Assembly: GCA_963989385.1 (NCBI GenBank)
Contig: OZ022512.1
Location: 29,285,899-29,349,898 of the forward strand
Source: Ctena decussata
Taxonomy: Eukaryota; Mollusca; Bivalvia; Lucinida; Lucinidae
Length of the DNA stretch: 64,000 nucleotides
Direction: 5' to 3'
In this document: positions 1 to 12,390 of the stretch, in pieces
How positions within the stretch are numbered: position 1 is the stretch's first letter
Layout: each line of letters opens with the position of its first letter
Position numbers and translations under genes: made by a program
Notes under the pieces: generated by a model
The model's input: the letters and a program-made list of their open reading frames with translations, nothing else
Told to the model about the DNA's origin: nothing
The model's database searches: none

Positions 1-3000
1 AGTTAATATGCTATTAATTAGGCTGCTCAGAAAACAGTTCAGAACTTTGGTGTTGTTACTTTCGTTACAATATATCATGTACCCCTTGGAAATTTAAAAT
101 TGGAACTTACGTTGTTGCATTTTACAAAGACTCTAATACAAAAAGGCCCAAAATGATCATTATTACTTACTACTTGATTGGCCCTTTTCAGTGCGTTTCT
201 AGCAAAACAAATATGAGACCTCTAGCTTTTATACTTTGTCAACCACGTCCTGTTGAACAGTTACACCTATTCCCAGTTTTTGGCTGAAAAGTCATTTTTC
301 GTATAATTGTTCGTACAAAAAATGGCTAATAACCAATTCAAACTTGAGAAATTGGGGCCTTTTGCAAAAAGATCATGTTAACCATTGTATAACACAATAG
401 CCTAAAATTATTTTTGACCTTACAACACATTTTAGCCAGAGTAACGTACTTAACAGAATAAAATGTTTGCGTAAAGCGTCTATCATTCCCGCCAGAAAAA
501 AAAAACTCTTTTCAAATTCTGACTTTTAAACAACGCAGTTGTGATTTATATGCATATTATCTATTGTAAAATGAAATCTTTGCATTGTTTAATAAACTAA
601 TCGGACAGCAAACAGTGTTATTTACATGACATGCAAAGATAAGTTTGTCCTAAAACTAGAAAAGAAAACCTTCGTGAATTAATCTATCAACAGAACACTT
701 TTATTTTTTCCATTAATATCCAAATGACATTAAAAATATCACATAATACGAATTTACTATTCAGAACATTTTGTTTTGTACTCAGAAAGGTACCGTTTGT
801 AACCATTATTTGAAAACAATCACCGAGATTATGTGTTGTTACTGAAAAATATGCCTAAAACTCATTAGTTTTGTTAAAAATATTTTTAAAACGGCACTTT
901 AGACTGGTTAAAACCCACCCAATGTAATTTATCAGTGAAATTTCCACGGCGATGCATCCGTTGTTGTGTAACGATGTTATAATTTGTGTTGGCCACTTAT
1001 CGGTAGTGTTCGAAAAATTGATTTGTTTTGTCTGTTTATTCGCCATCATTCTGATGTATATAAAAACAGAAAGAAAAAATATGAAAATATACATTTTGTG
1101 TGCCTGGGTATGCTTGATGAAAGCTAACTTGTTGACATCTGCATGGAATGGGCGCACGTATATTCTGCTACCCACTCGTATCGTTTGAGTACTTGTTGTA
1201 TGCTTTATGTTACTATTTTAGTTTGGTGTTGTGGGAGGATTGTGGCACTAGTTGAATCAGTTTCTGATCGTTGCCCTTTTACACTTCTTTATCTGTAATG
1301 ACCTTTTCCTATAAAAGAAATATATGAAACCATAGTTTAATTACTTTTAGCCGTATAGAATATGTTTTAAACGAAGTAACGAATATAACAGTTTAAAAAG
1401 AAAAAGTTATTTTACCCACTGCTGCTAGTGTCAAGTGGCATGTGGCTAAGGTAAAATGTTTCCTTGTACTTCATGTTCTGGTCATTTGGAATCATCTGGG
1501 CTCTTTCTGAGTTAGTTTGGAAAAAGAAATAGCTGGTGCTAGGTGGCATTGGCAGTGTCGCAACATTACATTCCTTAGTTAAACAGAGGTTGCTGTTATT
1601 TTTTTGTGATTCATCCCTTGCTTCCAGAGACTCATCCTTCAGAATTTAACTTTTTTATCATTTTTTATCAGTCTTAGAATTTAAGGTGATGGGATACAAT
1701 TTCACGTAAGTTATTCTGCCAATTTTACTTTGGCCTCCTTTCTTAATGAGAAAAAACTTTTAAAAAGAATTTGCTGCTGTAAAAAATGTTTCCTTTAAGA
1801 GCAGACCATGTTTGGAAAGGTTATAGCTTTCTCAGGAGCGAATAGGAAACATCTACGGAAATGAATATTGTTTGTTTCTAACAAATTGCAGTAAAACACC
1901 GAGGTGTGTCCTTTCACATTAATACAGTATTATTACAAAGTCTTGCCAGAAGATCATATTGAAGCAAGGAACACACAGGAGAAAGAACACAGAAGACTCA
2001 GTTTAACTGATTTCTTTCAAAATCAGATGATATTGCCTAGAGGCACGTATAAGATGATTATGACATATTGTTATCACTTTAAAATCATTATCAAAATGCC
2101 TTTTTAACCGAGCCAATGATAATTCACTTACTTTGACTTCTTTGTTTGGTATTTAAAAAGGTAACGTATACAACATCCATATGTAAACGATTTGTCAGAT
2201 TAGATTTATGATTTTTCATGATATTTTTTATTTTTAATGATATTTTCTGTTTGATATAATGCAATAAGGTGTCCCTAGCACCTGCTTCAGCTTAACTGGC
2301 TCAAATTGAGCTTAGATGATTCCAAACATAATTTTCAATATGACGAAGTACGGGGAAGCTTTCCACAGTAGCCCAACGGTACTTTACTGTAGCTGCAGTA
2401 GGAAAAAATTACACACACTTTTTAACCTGTTATGTACGTTTCTTTGGTGAAAATATATGCTACAAGGCAACTTTGTTATTATACATTGTTTTTATAGAAA
2501 AGGTAAATTGAGTAAAGGGGCAATGAGCAGGAATTAATGTTATCTTTGCAACAACCCTACCACGATACCAAACTGGAAATAGCTGCATAAAGACATAAGA
2601 CAAGTAGTGAGACGATACTAGCAGCTATCCAGATAAACATGCAGCCCCCTTACAAGTTCAAGGGTACATAGCTAGCCTTAAACAAACAAAATTAGGCATA
2701 CAAATTTTCATCTCTTTTCTTTCCTTTTCCATATATGCCAGTTATACACCAGAATGATGGCAAATATACATATGAAACAAATCGAGTTTTCGAAGACGAC
2801 AGATAAGTGGACAACACAAACTATGACATAAATACACCAGAACTGATGCTCCACCTTGGGGCTGTCAATAATGAGTTACATGAGTGGATTTAAACCGGTC
2901 GTTCTAAAAATATTTTACTCAAAATAATAAACGTTACGCATATTTGGCAGTAGCAATATTTAATCTCGGGGAGTTTTTTTCCAATGTTACAAACGTTATC

Positions 3001-3784
3001 TTTCTGAATACAAAACTGTAAGTTACTAGAAGTTATTTGATATTTTGTGTTTTTGTTTAAACTTTTAAAGTTATTTTGATATTAATGAAAAATAAATTTC
3101 ATGTACAGATTAACTCATGAACGCTTCGTTTGAACATCAGGGCAATCTGAGCATTGCATATCATGTAAATTACACTGTTTTCCGTCTTTGTAGGCGACCA
3201 CTGTGCATAAATTTCATTTTACGATAAACAATAAACATAAATACCACAACTGCGTTGTTTCAAAGTCAGAACTTGAAAAGTGTGTTTTCCTGATGTGAAT
3301 GACAGACGCTTTACGCAAACATTTTAATCTGTTAAGTACGTTACTATGGCTAAACTGTGTTATAAGTTCAAAAATGATTTTTAAGCAATTGTGTTATATC
3401 ATGGTTAACTTGATCTTTTTGCAAAAGGCCCCAATATGTCAAGTTTGAATTGGTTATTAGCCATTTTTTGTACGAACAATTATACGAAAAATGACTTTTC
3501 AGCCAAAAACAGGGAATAGGTGTAACTGTTCAACAGGACGTGGTTGACAAAGTATAAAAGCTAGAGGTCTCATATTTGTTTTGATAGAAACGCACTGAAA
3601 TGGGCCAATCGAATAGTAAGTAAAAATGATCATTTTGGGCCTTTTTGTATTAGAGTCTTTGTAAAATGCAACAACTTAAGTTCCAATTTTAAATTGCCAA
3701 GGGGTACATGATATATTGTAACGAAAGTAACAACACCAAAGTTCTGAACTGTTTTCTGAGCAGCCTAATTAATAGCATATTAAC
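1..3784. mobile_element. 3.8 kb inverted-repeat structure (giant palindrome or foldback element)
   Basis: The first 42 bases are the reverse complement of 3743-3784 (AGTTAATATGCTATTAATTA against TAATTAATAGCATATTAACT). Matching continues inward to about 1065 on the left and 2750 on the right, possibly to 1190. The outer 480 bp are near identical; inner parts are more diverged. The central 1.6 kb is unpaired and has no transposase-like frame. The left end coincides with the window edge, so the true terminus and any target duplication are unseen. The phrase TCAATAATGAGTTAC (2868) recurs loosely at 11613. Confidence 0.8.
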
Positions 3785-4960
3785 TGTTCTTACAGAAAAT
3801 ATTTAGATTTGATACATTTATATAGTTTAAACACATTTCTTATTGACTTCAATAATTATTTTTGATATTCAAAATTTAAAGGGGTAACGTAAATAACTGG
3901 CCACTACAGAGTTATGCAAGGTTTGCCAAGGTGGCAAACGCTGAATTTGAAACTTAGAGACCCAGACGGTCATTTTGATATATAAAAACAAATGTTACAC
4001 TCCGTAGACCACCCCTTTGAAAGATAGCCCATCAAGTTTGCTCCACTATAAGGGACAATGATGTCTCGATGTTAGCCATTTCACAATATCATATCAGGGA
4101 CATTACCTTAGGTGTTGAATTTGCGTTCACATGGTTGCGTATTTTCTTGCGTATTTCATTTTGATGAGGCGTAAGCCCCCCCCCCTCCCCCCCGCCTACG
4201 TTTAACGATACGGCGATCACCGTTCGTCGCCCTGATACTATTTTTCTAGCTCAGGGTACACTGCATCACAGGTTGCTTGGTCCCGTTGGGCGTAGATGTT
4301 TTTCTTGACAGTCGTCAATGGTTTTGCTGACAAGTTTTCCAGTGACGTCATAACAGAAGCTGATGCGACAAAACGGTGATTTATTTTACTTATTATCAAA
4401 TCCTAAGTATATTCTGTAGGTAGATCTTCGCCAGATTACATAAAACACAAGTGTTTTACGTCAACATATAAATGAAACCTGGATATGTTCATTTAGAGTA
4501 TGAACTATTCTCTATATCTACTTCTCCGAAGTTTACCATAGGTAAAAAAATATTCTGTCATCATAAATTGGTATTGGAAAATGCATCTTATTTTTGTTTA
4601 CCTTACAATAACATAAATGGGTCTGTTAGGTCATCTTATTTTTTCATAGATCCAGGATTTTTCCTACAATTCCCGAATTTGCTAATACAATAGTTTTCAA
4701 GCACTTGATTTTTTCCCGACAATGCAAACTACAAAATGAGTAGTCATTATGATACTTTGTCGTGCGTAGATTGGGTAGCAAGATTAAAGCATGTTTCAAA
4801 GTATTGTTTCGGTGCATAAATGTAAGACGAAACATTTGTTGCCATCAAGAGACCAGCTTTTCCATTATATGCAGATAACTCTATAGCTTAATATGTAAAA
4901 AAAAAACTGACAATGAAACATCGATTCATGCAGTAATGAGCCGAGTGATCTCTAGTACAT
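3785..4960. other. No gene recognised
   Basis: AT-rich sequence with short unconvincing frames. A C-rich tract lies at 4176-4193. Confidence 0.6.
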
Positions 4961-5251
4961 CTTCACAAGCCAATGATACTAAGTCCACTATGTTTCTACG
5001 TAAGGATGGAAAAATGGATGACTTGCGAATTTACGTCCTTTTCAACACTATTTCAGTTATATCAGGTCGATGGAAGGGTGTGATGAAAGGGTGTGTGCAC
5101 TGCGACCCCGGTTGCGGTTGGAAAGATTTCCGCCTCCAGTGGGGCTCGAACCAGGAACCGCTACATCAGCGGGCCAGCGATTAACCCACTAAACTACCGA
5201 GGCTCCTCATACATAAGGAATAGTGTGGACTTAGTACCTTGGCTTGCGAAG
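4961..5251. mobile_element. MITE-like inverted repeat split by a SINE
   Basis: Left end CTTCACAAGCCAATGATACT (then AAGTCCAC) pairs with right end TTAGTACCTTGGCTTGCGAAG (5231-5251). The arms are about 40 nt. A related single arm occurs at 59953-59995 (GCTAGCCAAGGGTACTAAG). The SINE 5000-5206 sits in the middle. Confidence 0.65.
5000..5206 (-). repeat. tRNA-derived SINE, family A, copy 1
   Basis: Minus strand begins GGAGCCTCGGTAGTTTAGTGG (A box) and has GGTTCGAGCCCC (B box) about 40 nt on. The 3' part contains ATATAACTGAAATAGTGTTG and ends in short ATCC-like repeats. Copy 2 is at 56080-56274. Confidence 0.85.
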
Positions 5252-5340
5252 ATGTCTGTAGTAGTATCTTAATATTCGGTGACCTTCCCAGCTCTATAAC
5301 TCTACCAGCTGAATTACACGGACACATGGTCGTCCCAAGC

Positions 5341-5420
5341 CAGGGTCGCACAGCTTGTAGAGCAGTCTCGCTAGGACCTAGAGGGTCGAAGATTCAAGTC
5401 CCACCATGGTCAGAGTATTT
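5341..5420 (+). repeat. tRNA-like SINE head, family C
   Basis: AGCTTGTAGAGCAGTC (A-box-like) and GATTCAAGTCCC (B-box-like) are spaced as in a tRNA. The sequence runs into the GT repeat at 5465. The 3' boundary is not clear. Confidence 0.55.
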
Positions 5421-5461
5421 TTCTTGCTCAGACGGCGTAGTAAATTTACATTGATTCTGCA

Positions 5462-5464
<3 letters not shown>

Positions 5465-5500
<36 letters not shown>

Positions 5501-5525
5501 CGTGCGTGTGCGTGTGTGTGTGTGT
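5465..5525. repeat. (GT)n microsatellite
   Basis: Long TG run with GTGC interruptions. The 'His-Thr' and 'Cys-Val' frames through it are not genes. Confidence 0.95.
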
Positions 5526-5574
5526 ATGTTTCTATTTTCTCGTTTATTTAAATCTATCATGACATGCGTTTTCC

Positions 5575-5675
5575 GGTGGACGTCCATTAATGCATGACAT
5601 CTGTCGAAGTCCAGTTTACGGAATTCCATCAAGAATTCAGCGGAAGCCAATCCTTGACGGGCGTCCATGGAGTCC
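5575..5675. repeat. TGGACGTCCA palindrome array, outlier block 1
   Basis: Contains GGTGGACGTCCATTAATGC and GACGGGCGTCCATGG. It is the left half of a block split by the non-LTR insertion at 5676-6217; the right half continues at 6218-6440. Confidence 0.65.
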
Positions 5676-6217
5676 TATTATCTATCTAGTTGTACTGCAG
5701 CACCCCCTCGCGAGGATTACGTGCAAGATGATTGCGCGCCGTGAAGAAAAAAAAGTGAGATGAATAGATGAGACTAAAAAGTGTAAAAGTGAGGTGAAGA
5801 AAGACGAAAGGGTTAAAACAGTTAACAGAAGTGAGATATTAAAATCAGGTTAAAAACAGGTCTGTTGTATTTATGGCATCTGGTGGTCAAGAGACCTGAC
5901 TGCCACACTGAACTGAGTCAGGGTAGGCAGCAAAACAACGTCAGCTGGTAGTCGATTCCATTGCACAACAGCCAGGGGGAAGAACGAATACTTATAAAAA
6001 TTTGCTTGAGTGTGAATTTGAAGTAGCGCAAGGGGGTGGCTGTGACGTGTCATTCTTGTAGGATGTGTAAAATACGATGGGAGAGGTACAGCAACAATAT
6101 TGTGAATAATTTTGTATAACATGCAAAGGCGAGCGTCTGCTCTTCTCTCTTCCAGAGACATCCAGCCAAGACTAGACTGCATAACAGTGACACTGTCGTA
6201 GGGTGAATAATTATTCA
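5676..6217 (-). pseudogene. 5'-truncated non-LTR retrotransposon, C-terminal RT end and 3'UTR
   Basis: The minus strand at about 6200-5871 encodes a roughly 105-residue piece (SLGWMSLEERRADARLCMLY, then KIIHNIVAVPLPSY and SFFPLAVVQWNRLPAD) typical of the extreme C-terminus of Jockey/CR1/L2-type reverse transcriptases. A 190 nt 3'UTR follows with CGCGAGGGGGTGCTGCAGTA and a short GATA tail. GAGTCC flanks both ends (5670-5675 and 6218-6223), a plausible target duplication. The rest of the element is absent; this is an ordinary dead-on-arrival insertion into the palindrome array. Confidence 0.82.
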
Positions 6218-6440
6218 GAGTCCACCAATTTATTTAAAGACGTTTTTCATGACACCATTCTGTCAGTATCTTCACTGATGTTCATAAATGTATTTGCTGA
6301 CAACCATCAGTTTGATCATGGGCACCCATTATGACATCTGTGTCCATCAGTTTCCATAGACGTTTACCATTTCCGTCCTTGATGATCGTAATCACCACCA
6401 GACACTAATATAATCGACGCCCATCTTAACATTAGTTTCA
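6218..6440. repeat. TGGACGTCCA array, degenerate right half of block 1
   Basis: Decayed units such as GACACCATTCTGTCAG, GACATCTGTGTCCATCAG and TCCATAGACGTTTACC. It continues the block interrupted at 5676. Confidence 0.5.
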
Positions 6441-6446
6441 TCATTG

Positions 6447-6670
6447 CATCAAGATAAAAGGTAAAAATTTCTCGTAGGCTTGAGGTCGTAGGGGTAGTGA
6501 CCCGTCCTATTTTGGACAAAGCATAAAAACTGACAGAGGCCAGCCCTCGATTCGAAAAGCTACCCCTGAGGAGTTGGCAGACATAGCTCTTTGAAACAGG
6601 GATTCGAACCCGTGACTTTCTGGTACATTGAAGAGAACCTATAAAACCACTCGAACACGGTGCCTCTGGA
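6447..6670 (-). repeat. tRNA-derived SINE, family B, copy 1
   Basis: Minus strand head CAGAGGCACCGTGTTCGAGTGG (Leu/Ser-type A box), then CACGGGTTCGAATCCCTG (B box). The 3' tail CTACGACCTCAAGCCTACGA, then a TTTACCTTTTATC end, is shared with copies at 24530 and 44469. Confidence 0.82.
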
Positions 6671-7069
6671 AAACAAAGCCGATATCTCATTGAATACGCC
6701 TAACTGTTTCGATCCTCACGGTAGTCTATTACAGCATCCTTGGGCATCTACCAATTTCCATTTAGCAATAAATTGGCAAGAGTTTTCGTGAATAAAATCA
6801 CACACAAAATCTTCAAAAATATCTTACAAAAATGCAGTTGTTTGTATCCCAAGCTATAACTGCAAATAGAGTTCCCTTTCTCCGCACATAAAAATAACCC
6901 GAAGAAGGTTGTCATCCAAGACCGCAGTATCTTTATGCTGTTGAAGGGAAAACAGGGCTGCTGTGAGTAGCCATGGTCAGCAAAGTAACCAGGTTTCTGG
7001 TGCGGCTGCCAGAGTGAGGGGGGAGTAGGCCTACCATAAATGGACACTGGCCACGAACTGCTCCGCTTC

Positions 7070-8170
7070 CGATGCGGTTGTCTGTCTGTCTGTCCGTTAC
7101 AAATTGTGTCCCCTCCATAACTCTGAAACTGTCGAGTGAAACTTGGTACAAATAATAGTTGTGCATCCCATCTGATTATCTCTTCATATGCATCCCTGCC
7201 AGGTACATGCTACTACAGATTATAATTGATTCCTTTTTTCCGAGTTGTTTTGTGGAACCGGCTCCCTATAGGTAGGCTATAATTCTTTTAAGAGATCTTG
7301 ACTCCTTCAAATTGGAATTAGCAAGATAAACGATCAGAGGCGACACAAAATAAGATCTGTTTTTACCCTGCTTTTATCTCATCACTTAGCTACCAATACT
7401 AACACTCTCATCTTGTTTTCTTATCTCAATATCATACTTTCATAAGTCACTATCATTTTCACTATTATTCTTACTAACCCTGCGCAAAACACTCAGTATA
7501 GAGGGCGATGCAGTAAACAGTACCATCAGAACAAGAACCATTACTCCATCTACATTATTTTCAGAATAATGTCCCCTTGTGATTTTGTATCGAACTTGTG
7601 TCCGCTCTATAACTAAAACTGCCGAAGATACATTCTCAAAAGGGGATATAAATATAAAGCATCATCAGACGATAACTCTACCTACATTTTTAAGGCATTA
7701 TGTCCCTTTGTCATTTTCAGTATAGAAATCATGTCCGATCTATAATTTTTAAACCGTGGAAGATATTTGCAAACTTTGTATACATATAAAGCATTATCAG
7801 ACGATGTTCATCAGAACCTATAAATATAAATCACTATCAGACGATATTCAGAAGAACCACGCCTCCACCTACATTTTTACGGAATTATGCCCCTATGTAA
7901 TTTTCAGTATGGAAATTGTGTCTGCTCTGTAACTCTGAAACTGTCGTAGATACTTGTATCAAGTTTGATACAAATATAAAGCATCATCACACACTGTTGG
8001 GACAATAAGAACCATAACGCCACTTACATTTTTGACAGAATTATGTCCTTTGGTGATTTTAAGTATGGAAATTGTGTCAGCTCTATAAACTTTAAAACCG
8101 TCAAAGGTTTTTTCGTGAAACTTGGTATAAATATAAAGTATCATCTGACTACGTGCAGAGAATACGAACC
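7070..8170 (+). repeat. Degenerate tandem repeat after a GTCTGTCTGTCC run
   Basis: GTCTGTCTGTCTGTCCGTTAC at 7079-7100 is followed by AACTCTGAAACTGTCGAGTG. Related units recur at 7570, 7701, 7888 and 8044 (phrases ATTATGTCCC, TATAAAGCATCATCAGACGA). Spacing is uneven at 131-187 nt, so this array is older than the 145 bp one. 7190-7480 shows no clear unit. Confidence 0.6.
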
Positions 8171-8241
8171 GTGACTTGTAACTCCTGTCGTCAGAGGTCA
8201 AAGGTCTACATGATTTCTTTAAAAAAAAACGAATTCTTTTC

Positions 8242-8244
8242 AAC

Positions 8245-8271
<27 letters not shown>
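8242..8271. repeat. (CA)n microsatellite
   Basis: About 15 CA units. Confidence 0.95.
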
Positions 8272-8278
<7 letters not shown>

Positions 8279-8279
8279 G

Positions 8280-9065
8280 ATAATCACAGTCAGCAGAATT
8301 AATGATAGGCAAAAGGTAAAGAACGATATATGACTGTTTTATCAATGACTTCTATAGATTCAATATTTTTAGAAATGATGTTTAGAAGCGGCTATCAAAA
8401 CAGAAGAGAAATAGACGATATATTCACTGTGTTGCGTTTGTGTACTGTTGATAAGATGATCATTTTACCGTTAATGGGTTCAAGGATCACAGTTTTGTAT
8501 AACGACCCCATTTTCATGTTTGTATATGCACAAAACACTTCAGAAGCGTAAATTTATATTTGTCACATTTCAGATGTGAAAAAAAACTCGAGATGTTTGA
8601 GCCAAATACTACGAAATCACCTGCTGATAGATTTTTGGTGGCCGGGCTGGTGACATACAGATCAAAGAAACCATCTTTCATACAGAAGATGGGAAAACAT
8701 GACAGAAGTATCATACTTAACCCAAAATGAAGTGGGTCACATACATTATACCTGCCGCAGGTATAATGTATGTGACCCACTTCATTTTGAATAACATATT
8801 GAAGCTCCTTGTTGAGTGAGAGTCGTTCTGCTGGGAATTATGCTCTAAAACAAGTGAATTGCAAAGTTGCTTATCTAACAGTGAATCTGTGCAACCTGGG
8901 CCACATGTTTTTCAAAGACAGTGGAAAAAATAAGATATTGCGATTGTCTTAAGCCAATTTTGGTGGCAATTTCTTTTTCTCTAGAAAAATATGGAAGGGC
9001 GAGAGTAAGAGAGAGACCTTTGACTAGAATTAATATACATGAAGTATACTATTACAAACTAAAGC
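8280..9065. other. No gene recognised apart from the palindrome
   Basis: Mixed sequence with short frames that lack splice context or known motifs. Confidence 0.5.
8724..8788. repeat. Perfect 32 bp-arm palindrome with 1 nt centre
   Basis: The arm starting AAAATGAAGTGGGTCACATA (8724-8755) is followed by a single C (8756) and its exact reverse complement (8757-8788). There are no mismatches in 32 bp. Flanks show no coding potential. Confidence 0.97.
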
Positions 9066-9067
9066 AT

Positions 9068-9247
9068 ATAGTAGAACTTCATTGGCTCGAACAGACTTGG
9101 GACCATGAAAATTAGTTACAGCCAAGGGTAGTTCTAGCCATCCAGGGTCAGTTTCCATATAAAGTGAACTCTAGGGACCAAGAAAAGAGTTCTAGCCAGG
9201 CAGGGCGAACGAGCCATCACGGTTCGAGCCATTGAAGTTCTACTGTA
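9068..9247. mobile_element. MITE, about 180 bp
   Basis: Ends AGTAGAACTTCATTGGCTCG and CGAGCCATTGAAGTTCTACT are inverted matches, next to TA. The interior repeats 'agttctagcca'. This resembles Tc1/mariner-derived MITEs. Confidence 0.82.
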
Positions 9248-10776
9248 ATTTATTCGAAATCCAGCATGTAGAAATGTGCCTGTGTAATGTTAAACCATAT
9301 CCGGTCAAGTGCCTACGCCCTGACGATGCCACCCATTTGACTATTTACCTGTAACTTTTCAAAACACGATTTTAATGCTGCTTGGCGTTTATTGCAACAG
9401 TAGGTTTATCTGTCATCTCAATATTGGCACAAGAAAGATGGAGAAAATGCACAGTGAGAAAATGTTGGAATATTTGCTGAAAATAAATATCTACATGGAC
9501 TAGAAATAAATTTACAGCGTGTAATGATAACATTTAACTAGGAGTTTTAGCTGTTTAAGTTTTAAGCGGCCCTTGGTTTATATCATGTCTTTTGCTTTGT
9601 GTCGGGCCGCAAAAATTTAAACAGCTCAAACCTGTAATGTAATCGTATATATTCTTCAAAAAGTCATAAAATATATTGCATCTCTAAGATTCATATTCTA
9701 TGATAAGAGGGGACCCTCAGCAAAATATTAGCTTATTGCTCTGGTAAGCAGTTGCTCTATTTACTTCTGTGCTAATGGGCTTTCTTTTTGGAGAAACTTC
9801 GGTAACCGTAGTAGATAAGGACGACGTACATCGTAGTGCAAGGCGAATAAAAGCATGAATACTATCTCTGGTATGGTTATAAAGACAAGAGCTGATCAAG
9901 TTATTAAGAGGGAAATCGTAAATCATAGACTGGTATTAACTTTTCATTGACAAATTGTGTACTTCATTTTTTTCTTTACTTTTTGCGATTGTGATGACTG
10001 CTTAGCTCTGCTCATGATATTCTTATGTGCTGGGAAGTCAAGAGATGCCGCTGAGATTTGGACCAGACAAAGTACGTGTAGGTGGAGTCGTGGAAATCAG
10101 CTACTCAAAAGAATTCTCACAATGGATTCGAATTTACAGTGACTTTTGTTTTATTCAGAATTTTCAATACGTATATTCATGTACATTGTAACAATACAAA
10201 TAATAGGACTGGAACGAAAGCACAAGTACTTCTAAAGTTCATGCCCTTAAATTGATGATTGATGCACAGCCAAACTAGAAGGACACTTTTCCTCCTCCAA
10301 CCCATTATACTAGGATTAAGAGATGCTACCAGAGGGACAACACACCTTGAAAAACATTGTTAGTTTTTGTGGTGAGATTAGCATAATTAATGCAAAACAT
10401 TATAATTTATTATGTATTCAAAAGCTGGGCATATTTAGATGGCTGAAGATGCAACATATGATGCATTAGATAAACATTTCTTTTGAAAGATGGTACCCAT
10501 TACTGTGTCTTGACTATGTATTTGGAAGTTTTTAAGCAGATAACTGTACATGTATTCAAAATATCATTTATGAAGGTATATCGTCGGTTTTATTGCCGCT
10601 GAGCTGTAAGCATAAATAAGACGATATACCTCTCCAAATGAAACTTTTGGACATGGTTATCCCCATTCTTGAGCACTTCTCATATTTATTTATCAACAGT
10701 TCTGTATTTTTATTAAATATATACTTCACAAGCAATGTATAACCACAAGCGACATCACTCAACACATCGGAGATTC
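9248..10776. other. No gene recognised
   Basis: 1.5 kb of AT-rich sequence. A weak inverted pair (AAGCGGCCC ... GGGCCGC, 9566-9610) is the only structure noticed. Confidence 0.55.
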
Positions 10777-10777
10777 T

Positions 10778-11276
10778 CTAGGAGTGTAACAATACATCGG
10801 ACTATCGATATATTGCAATAGTGACACTGGCAATAGTCACTATCGATAGGGAAAGCTGCAATGTCAATACTATCGGCAATAGTGTTTCCAATATCGCAAT
10901 AGTTTCAATAGTTTCTAGACATGCATCTTTTTCTTGAAGGAAGTATTTTTAACTAAAATAATAATAGGAAAGGATGTGTTTTACCTTGTATTGGATTTCA
11001 AAGAATGGAAAATATAACATTTTCTTGTATTTTGTTGTCATGTTGTGCTCATTGTGAAATGACAGTCATTAAATAATGCTTTTTCGCCACAAACTTATAT
11101 GAACAAACAAGATTTTATACATAAAAGCAGAATTTCTGGATAAGAATGCTGTCTCCAGTAGTTATTGCAATGCATTGCAATAGTAACCTGCAATAGTAAT
11201 AGTATTGCAATAGGGATTTCTGCAATAGTAATAGTATTGCAATAGTCATTTTGGCCTGCAATAGTCACCCCTATCG
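10778..11276. mobile_element. GCAATAGT-rich element, about 500 bp
   Basis: Dense GCAATAGT motifs in both orientations at 10815-10915 and 11160-11270. Ends TAGGAGTGTAACAATAC and GCAATAGTCACCCCTA form an imperfect inverted pair. No transposase. Confidence 0.5.
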
Positions 11277-12390
11277 GAGAATATACAACTCTCTTGACGT
11301 TTTCCAATCAAACATTGCGTTATATTTGCAAGTACGTTAGAATAAAAGTAAAAAGAATGCAAAGACCAGGAACTGAAACAATCAAAATCCAAATCCAGCC
11401 CTCAAACCATAGTTGGAAACAACTAAGATTACAAATAATCAAGATACAGAGAACATATGGCCAACCGAGTGAGCAGCTTGTTCCCAAAAGGTGGCCACTC
11501 AGCAACCCAAACCGAACCAAAAATAATAACATACATAAGGTAAAACATCACAGAAACTCTGACACCAAAAACAGGCAACAGAGAACCACAACAGAACTAC
11601 CGCCTTGGAACGGTCAGTAATGAATTACTGGGGGGCTTAAATCGATTTTACAGGCCCAACCTCACCTTCAGTTTCTGAAGTTGTACAAAACATTTAGTCG
11701 GTTGTTCGGTTCGCATGATAACCCTCTAACTCGTCAATGAATCATCACGGTAAACACATAAATCAAATTTCAACACCATGAAGAAGCAAAGACGAGGACT
11801 CAACAGATACAACGGGCCGTCTGACAGGTGGAGATCCCTGGTCTGCCAAACAACCCGTCTGGAAATCTGAAGCAAAAGAAGGTCACCAGTTGAGCCCCGG
11901 TGGACCAAGCAACAGACAAAAAGGCTCCGGTCCCAACCTCCACATCATATGGAAACTTTACAAGAGGGTGCAAATGGGTATTCTTGTATGCTTTCTGGTG
12001 AAATATAGGGATTTTTCTATGAGATAATATAACCAAAAATATATATAGATATATATATTTACGTTGAATGAAAAAAAACATTTTTTTGTCATTTCTACTG
12101 TTTTCACCAGTTTGAATTTTGGCGATTCTTGGCTTTAAAGACACATTTTATTTCTTAGTGTTTTGAGTGGTACCACAAAATGATCGCCTCCAATAACCAG
12201 TACCTACAGTCATCGTTCTTATCAAAGACTAATCTTATGTAGCTGATTATGAGGTGTTTATGGCTGCTGAGATATATCTTGGAGGGGGGCTTATAAGGGA
12301 TACTGTTAAAGGATTTACAACAAAAAATTAGAAAAAATATAAATAAATAAATATTAACAAAACTTGTATACCCATTTATTTATTCATTTT
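11277..12390. other. No gene recognised; unclassified repeat-like segment
   Basis: 11380-11720 contains CCTTGGAACGGTCAGTAATG (then AATTAC), similar to 2855-2880. Asn/Gln/Lys-rich frames here lack known motifs. Confidence 0.4.

Noticed and set aside
5085..5206. Intact tRNA gene
   Set aside because: A and B boxes fit but the acceptor stem is not formed and a SINE body follows; same for 6600, 44470 and 56200.
5378..5668. Frames rich in His-Thr or Cys-Val through the GT run
   Set aside because: Produced by the dinucleotide repeat; no other coding evidence.
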